The position numbers and the translations under genes were made by a program. Of a stretch of DNA of 64,000 bases, positions 63,315-64,000 are shown in pieces (within the stretch, counting starts at the first letter, position 1; the number at the start of each line of letters is the position of its first letter). This stretch comes from Clostridia bacterium (GTDB lineage Bacteria > Bacillota > Clostridia > Oscillospirales > CAG-272), in contig JAFQUJ010000007.1 in the NCBI GenBank assembly GCA_017408585.1, forward strand, positions 31,053-95,052. The letters are read 5' to 3'. The notes under the pieces were generated by a model. It did no database searches. It worked only from the letters and a program-made list of their open reading frames with translations, and was not told the origin of the DNA.

Positions 63315-63923
63315 TTATTTCTTTATTACTTTTTTGCACCAAGTACGTTTGTTGCAATTCGGACACTTTAAATAACGGGTAAATCCCATGTGCATTGCAT
63401 TCTTTGCTTCTTTATAAGTAGGAACTATTTCGCAACCGCAATTTTTGCACTTGTAAGCACCTACACTTACCTCAAGCTTTAATGCATAAAAACAGGGTAT
63501 CAAAAATACGATGCAAACCCCAAGAATTGTGACAAGTTGCCAAATACCTTCGGGTATCAAAAACCTAGCAACAAATATACCTGCAAATAGGGCTGTAATA
63601 CTTGCACCCATAATCACCCACATATTAGTCCAGATTGTTTTGTTTTTTTGTTCTACCTCTTTTGCCATATCAAGCAAAAGTTGTTCGTTTTTCTGATCAT
63701 TATTTTCCATACTGATTTTCTCCCCATTAAGTAAATCGTTTATACTTATATCAAGGATATGACACAAATCAAGCATAACCGACGTATCGGGCATTGATCT
63801 GCCGTTTTCCCATTTAGATACAGCCCTATCGGTTATATTAAGTTCTTCAGCAAGTTGCATTTGAGTTAAATTTTTTGCCTTTCTGCATTCAGCAATAAAG
63901 CAACCGATTTTGACTTGGTCCAT
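63315..63923 (-). CDS. XRE-family regulator with membrane helices and zinc ribbon
   Basis: 202 residues. The N-terminal HTH_3 domain (~6-62, IAECRKAKNLTQMQLAEELNITDRAVSKWENGRSMPD) leads through a charged linker to two hydrophobic helices (~100-120, ~127-150). A C-terminal zinc ribbon follows (CKNCGCE...CPNCNK, ~158-190). DNA binding on the inside, tied to the membrane, suggests control by an envelope signal; no target gene is evident. AAAGGAGGCGA precedes ATG. It may be autoregulated from the promoter at 63945-63974. Confidence 0.88.
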   Translation of the reverse strand: MDQVKIGCFIAECRKAKNLTQMQLAEELNITDRAVSKWENGRSMPDTSVMLDLCHILDISINDLLNGEKISMENNDQKNEQLLLDMAKEVEQKNKTIWTNMWVIMGASITALFAGIFVARFLIPEGIWQLVTILGVCIVFLIPCFYALKLEVSVGAYKCKNCGCEIVPTYKEAKNAMHMGFTRYLKCPNCNKRTWCKKVIKK

Positions 63924-63944
63924 ACTATCGCCTCCTTTGATTAT

Positions 63945-63974
63945 AGTATAAGCATTCGCACATAGAGAGTCTAC
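63945..63974 (-). promoter_or_regulatory. Probable promoter of the XRE gene
   Basis: Minus strand GTAGAC, 18-nt spacer, TATACT; TATAAT overlaps the next five bases. The last 26 bases of the window hold nothing I can call. Confidence 0.5.
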
Positions 63975-64000
63975 ATACTGTTGGTTGAGTTGGGGAGTTA

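Overview
The window looks like chromosome from an AT-rich, endospore-forming, low-GC Gram-positive bacterium, most likely an uncultured gut or rumen clostridium. The evidence is spoVAC-spoVAD-spoVAE, a SpoVB-like flippase, SleB-type hydrolase, SpoIID-like and CotH-like proteins, a Firmicutes-style rpsF-ssb-rpsR operon, and near-uniform sigma-A promoters (TTGAxx, 17 nt, usually TG-n before TAxxAT). Secreted proteins with BspA-type leucine-rich repeats, a dockerin and CxxC modules fit an anaerobic gut clostridium. No phage, transposase, CRISPR array or rRNA was seen.

Layout. 0-13.3 kb is an accessory island: a large lipoprotein, a 2155-residue secreted RHS/YD-repeat protein with a candidate immunity gene, and two start-less RHS 3' cassettes. 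One cassette carries an HEXXH metallopeptidase-like tip and the other a GIY-YIG nuclease-like tip, each followed by a candidate immunity gene. Three copies of a ~65-82-bp repeat separate the cassettes, and both cassettes resume RHS homology at the same codon after the repeat. Nearly identical terminator hairpins bracket the island. 13.3-24.2 kb holds a SleB-type hydrolase, a SpoVB-like flippase, tcdA, a lipoprotein, pepQ-like/efp/CD1247-like genes, a beta-helix secreted protein and a sugar isomerase-oxidoreductase pair. 24.2-30.7 kb holds a ydjGHI-like SPFH/zinc-ribbon/TPM operon, spoVACDE, a coiled-coil zinc-ribbon protein and an MscS channel.

30.9-39.3 kb holds clpC, a three-gene SpoIID/peptidoglycan-binding cluster, a preQ1-I riboswitch driving queT, a ComEC-like hydrolase, a dehydrogenase-esterase pair and tRNA-Lys. 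39.5-52.3 kb holds a CxxC-module secreted protein, rnhA, rpsF-ssb-rpsR, rpsT and rpoB-rpoC. 52.4-56.9 kb holds a two-component system with membrane proteins and plsY, followed by a second small operon. Both share an unusual 11-bp-phased TTTACA-N5-TTAACA direct repeat, and each contains one of two paralogous two-helix membrane proteins, so I read this as one regulon. 56.9-64 kb holds an LRR-dockerin-CotH fusion, ktrA-ktrB bracketed by a perfect 27-bp direct repeat, and an XRE-membrane-zinc-ribbon regulator.

The signals most worth following are the RHS cassette array with its precise repeat junctions, the phased-repeat envelope regulon around 52-57 kb, and the G11 tract inside an inverted repeat between divergent promoters at 22.2 kb.
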